Positions 61,986 to 64,000 of a stretch of DNA of 64,000 nucleotides are shown in pieces. The translations under genes and the position numbers were made by a program. The stretch's first letter is position 1. The number at the start of each line of letters is the position of its first letter. The notes below the pieces were generated by a model, which saw nothing but the letters and a program-made list of their open reading frames with translations, searched no databases and was not told the origin of the DNA. This DNA comes from Conus ventricosus (taxonomy: Eukaryota > Mollusca > Gastropoda > Neogastropoda > Conidae), in NCBI GenBank assembly GCA_018398815.1, contig CM031620.1, positions 68,564,516 to 68,628,515 on the forward strand, written 5' to 3'.

Positions 61986-63754
61986 GAATGAAACACATGA
62001 TCTATGAATAAAGAGTTTATTACTTGGAGTGTGTGTGTGAATGGCAAATTTACCTGAAAGCAGTATTAAAAGATGAATAAATGTGTAACACTTGTTAGGA
62101 CAGCGATTTCTTTCCATTTCATTATGAGGATGCTACGTTTTATGAGACAGATCTTGGTTTCTGGTTTTTGTTTTGTTTTGTTTTGTTTGTCTCGTGAATA
62201 TAGTGTGACATACATACACTGATCTGATTGATAAACTGAAGTCATAATTCACAGCAAAGCATTGATTTTGAAACAAACTGGCCACAGGTGTGGATGTTGA
62301 GTGCAAATCAAAATTGAGGTCATCAGAAGGGGCAGAGCTTGAAGAGCTACAGAATGTCATTATACAATTTTTTCTTTTTAAAAAAAAAGCATATCCTTTT
62401 TGGCTTTAGATTACATCATGCATTCTACTCATCCTTTCATCATGAGACATCCTTGCTTCATGTGGATTGTTGTTCAGAGAATTTGAGGTACATCCTAAAA
62501 AACACATTCTTTATTTGATGAAATTCAACCATTTCTTTACAGCCCTCACTTTTTTTTTTCTTTATAGATTTATACTCTCCCAACCACAGTCCTTCCTCTT
62601 CCCCGCTGCTCTCCACCATTTGTCCGGGGGCTAATCTTTTCTTAGACACAACAGGGAATTGTTTGCCTGTGCTTGTTTTCACCTACTAAATATTTGTTCA
62701 TTGTAACGTAATCAACCAGTGGAGGGTTGGATCTTTTATGTGATCCAAATAAAGGCTGTGATTTATGCACTCCTTAGCTGACAATACTTTGCTTGTTGCA
62801 CAGAAGAGCTGACTGCTTGGACTGTTAGTGTTAGATCATTTTGATCTCCCTTGCATCCTTTTTTTGATTCTCAAGGCTCAAACAAAGATTTTATTCTCGT
62901 TTATTCTTTGCTTGTGTTTTTACTATAGATTCTTTTTTTTTTATATAGCGCTTTCTTTTATGTTCTGTATTCTGCTCATTGGTGGCTGCCTCGTAAGGTC
63001 ATTGGATTGTAGTTGTCCTGTGGTGGTGAGAATGCCACAGAATTGTAGGTGATAGATCTCAGATAGATGCTGTGGAGGGACTAACTCAGCTAGGATGTGT
63101 CCTGTCAATGCATTTCACTCACATGAAAACTGACGTTTGGCTGGCAGGCACAGCAAACAATCAGTTCACAAGACGGAGGTCAGTGGTTCTTATGTACTGT
63201 TGGAGAAGGATTGAATATTTAGGCTTTAACGCCTTCCATATATATGTCTTTATCTGCATTCTCTGTGCTACTTGCCTCTCCTCCTACTCAGCTTCCTCTC
63301 TCTCTTCCTTTATTACTGCCTGTCTTTCTTCCTGCATTGCCCCCTGTCTTTTCAGTTATTTATACATGTATGTCTCTGGGTTTTTTTTTCTTACTCAACT
63401 CAACAGCTGTCTCTGTCAGTGTATGGCCATAAATCTCTGTGCTGTGAGAGTGCATGTCATCCAGTATCGCTGTTTGTTGGTCTTCCTTTATTTCTGGTTT
63501 CATCTCTTCCCATGTTGTTTTCTGTCTTCCAGTATTTCTATGCCTCTGCCTATTCACACTCCTTGATAATGTCAAAGGTTTTATTTGTCCATTAAGCCAA
63601 GGTCAAAACAGCCTGTTACTGAATTTTGTTTCCACGACCAATATACACAGATTCTTGTATAGTTTTTCTTCTTTCCTTATTATATGTACTAAAATCTCTG
63701 ACTGTCCCTATGAAACGACAGTTGACAGCCTACATCCTCCTCCTCCTCTCTCCC

Positions 63755-63815
<61 letters not shown>

Positions 63816-64000
63816 AACTGCAAGTAGAGTTATCAGTTTACATTGTTTTTCAGTACCTTCCTTACCCCCTTCAGCTCCCTCTTCCTGTCACTCTCTTCCA
63901 TCTATCTGTCTGTCTGACTTTTGATAGAAGCTGACACAAAGACAGAGACACACACAGTGAAACACTGATCACAATGGGGCAGAAAATTTTTATGTAACTA
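61986..64000. other. Ordinary sequence to the window end
   Basis: A (TG)n tract at 63761-63812 is the only clear repeat. Sequence at about 62960-63060 ('ggtgagaatgccacagaatt') faintly resembles 6130-6215 upstream of the hammerhead-like RNA. No gene recognised. Confidence 0.5.

Noticed and set aside
63072..63566. 164-codon plus-strand frame near the window end
   Set aside because: Low-complexity Leu/Ser/Phe-rich translation of pyrimidine-rich DNA with no domain similarity.

Overview
The window reads as nuclear DNA of a lophotrochozoan animal, most likely a marine gastropod mollusc. This is an inference from three things: an animal-type alternative oxidase exon, the mix of Penelope-like, CR1/Jockey-like, piggyBac-like and tRNA-SINE elements, and the extreme load of minisatellites and (CA)n/(GA)n tracts. 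Coding sequence is very sparse. Only two host gene pieces are convincing: the last exon of alternative oxidase (3407-3532, +) and a TMEM169-like membrane protein (50301-50937, -, with two apparent frame breaks). Nearly everything else is repeat-derived.

Layout. 1-4.7 kb: a noisy minisatellite, a broken piggyBac transposase 5' part carrying a ~50-bp retroposon, then the AOX terminal exon and 3' flank. 4.7-22.8 kb: one ~9.3-kb segment present twice in tandem. The first copy (4726-14016) is fairly clean; the second (14017 to about 22760) is riddled with small deletions and homopolymer runs. The segment holds a 75-bp satellite, a multi-hairpin hammerhead-like RNA, a SINE-like carrier element with a 44-bp minisatellite, and the start of a TTAA-flanked piggyBac-like element. 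21.3-25.5 kb: that piggyBac-like element, with a Penelope-like retroelement and other repeats nested inside it. 25.5-37 kb: minisatellites of 49, 25/30, 43 and 75 bp, a foldback element with long inverted repeats, and dinucleotide tracts. 37.2-39.8 kb: a 1000-N gap whose two flanks are near copies of each other. 40-43.5 kb: a second copy of the SINE-like carrier, here blown up by a 2.7-kb 17/21/24-bp minisatellite. 44.4-47 kb: three more tandem arrays and another ~55-bp retroposon. 47-52.7 kb: mostly unique DNA around the TMEM169 exon. 52.7-56.4 kb: two copies of one LINE, with matching microsatellites in their 3' UTRs. 56.4-64 kb: dinucleotide tracts, a GC-rich 350-bp tandem duplication of unknown nature, a half-copy of the foldback family, and unique sequence.

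No operon-like or pathway-level organisation is present; the two genes are unrelated. The points most worth following are the ultra-short retroposon with clean target-site duplications, the hammerhead-like hairpin cluster, the two unrelated minisatellites born at adjacent points of one repeat family, and the strong signs of assembly false duplication.
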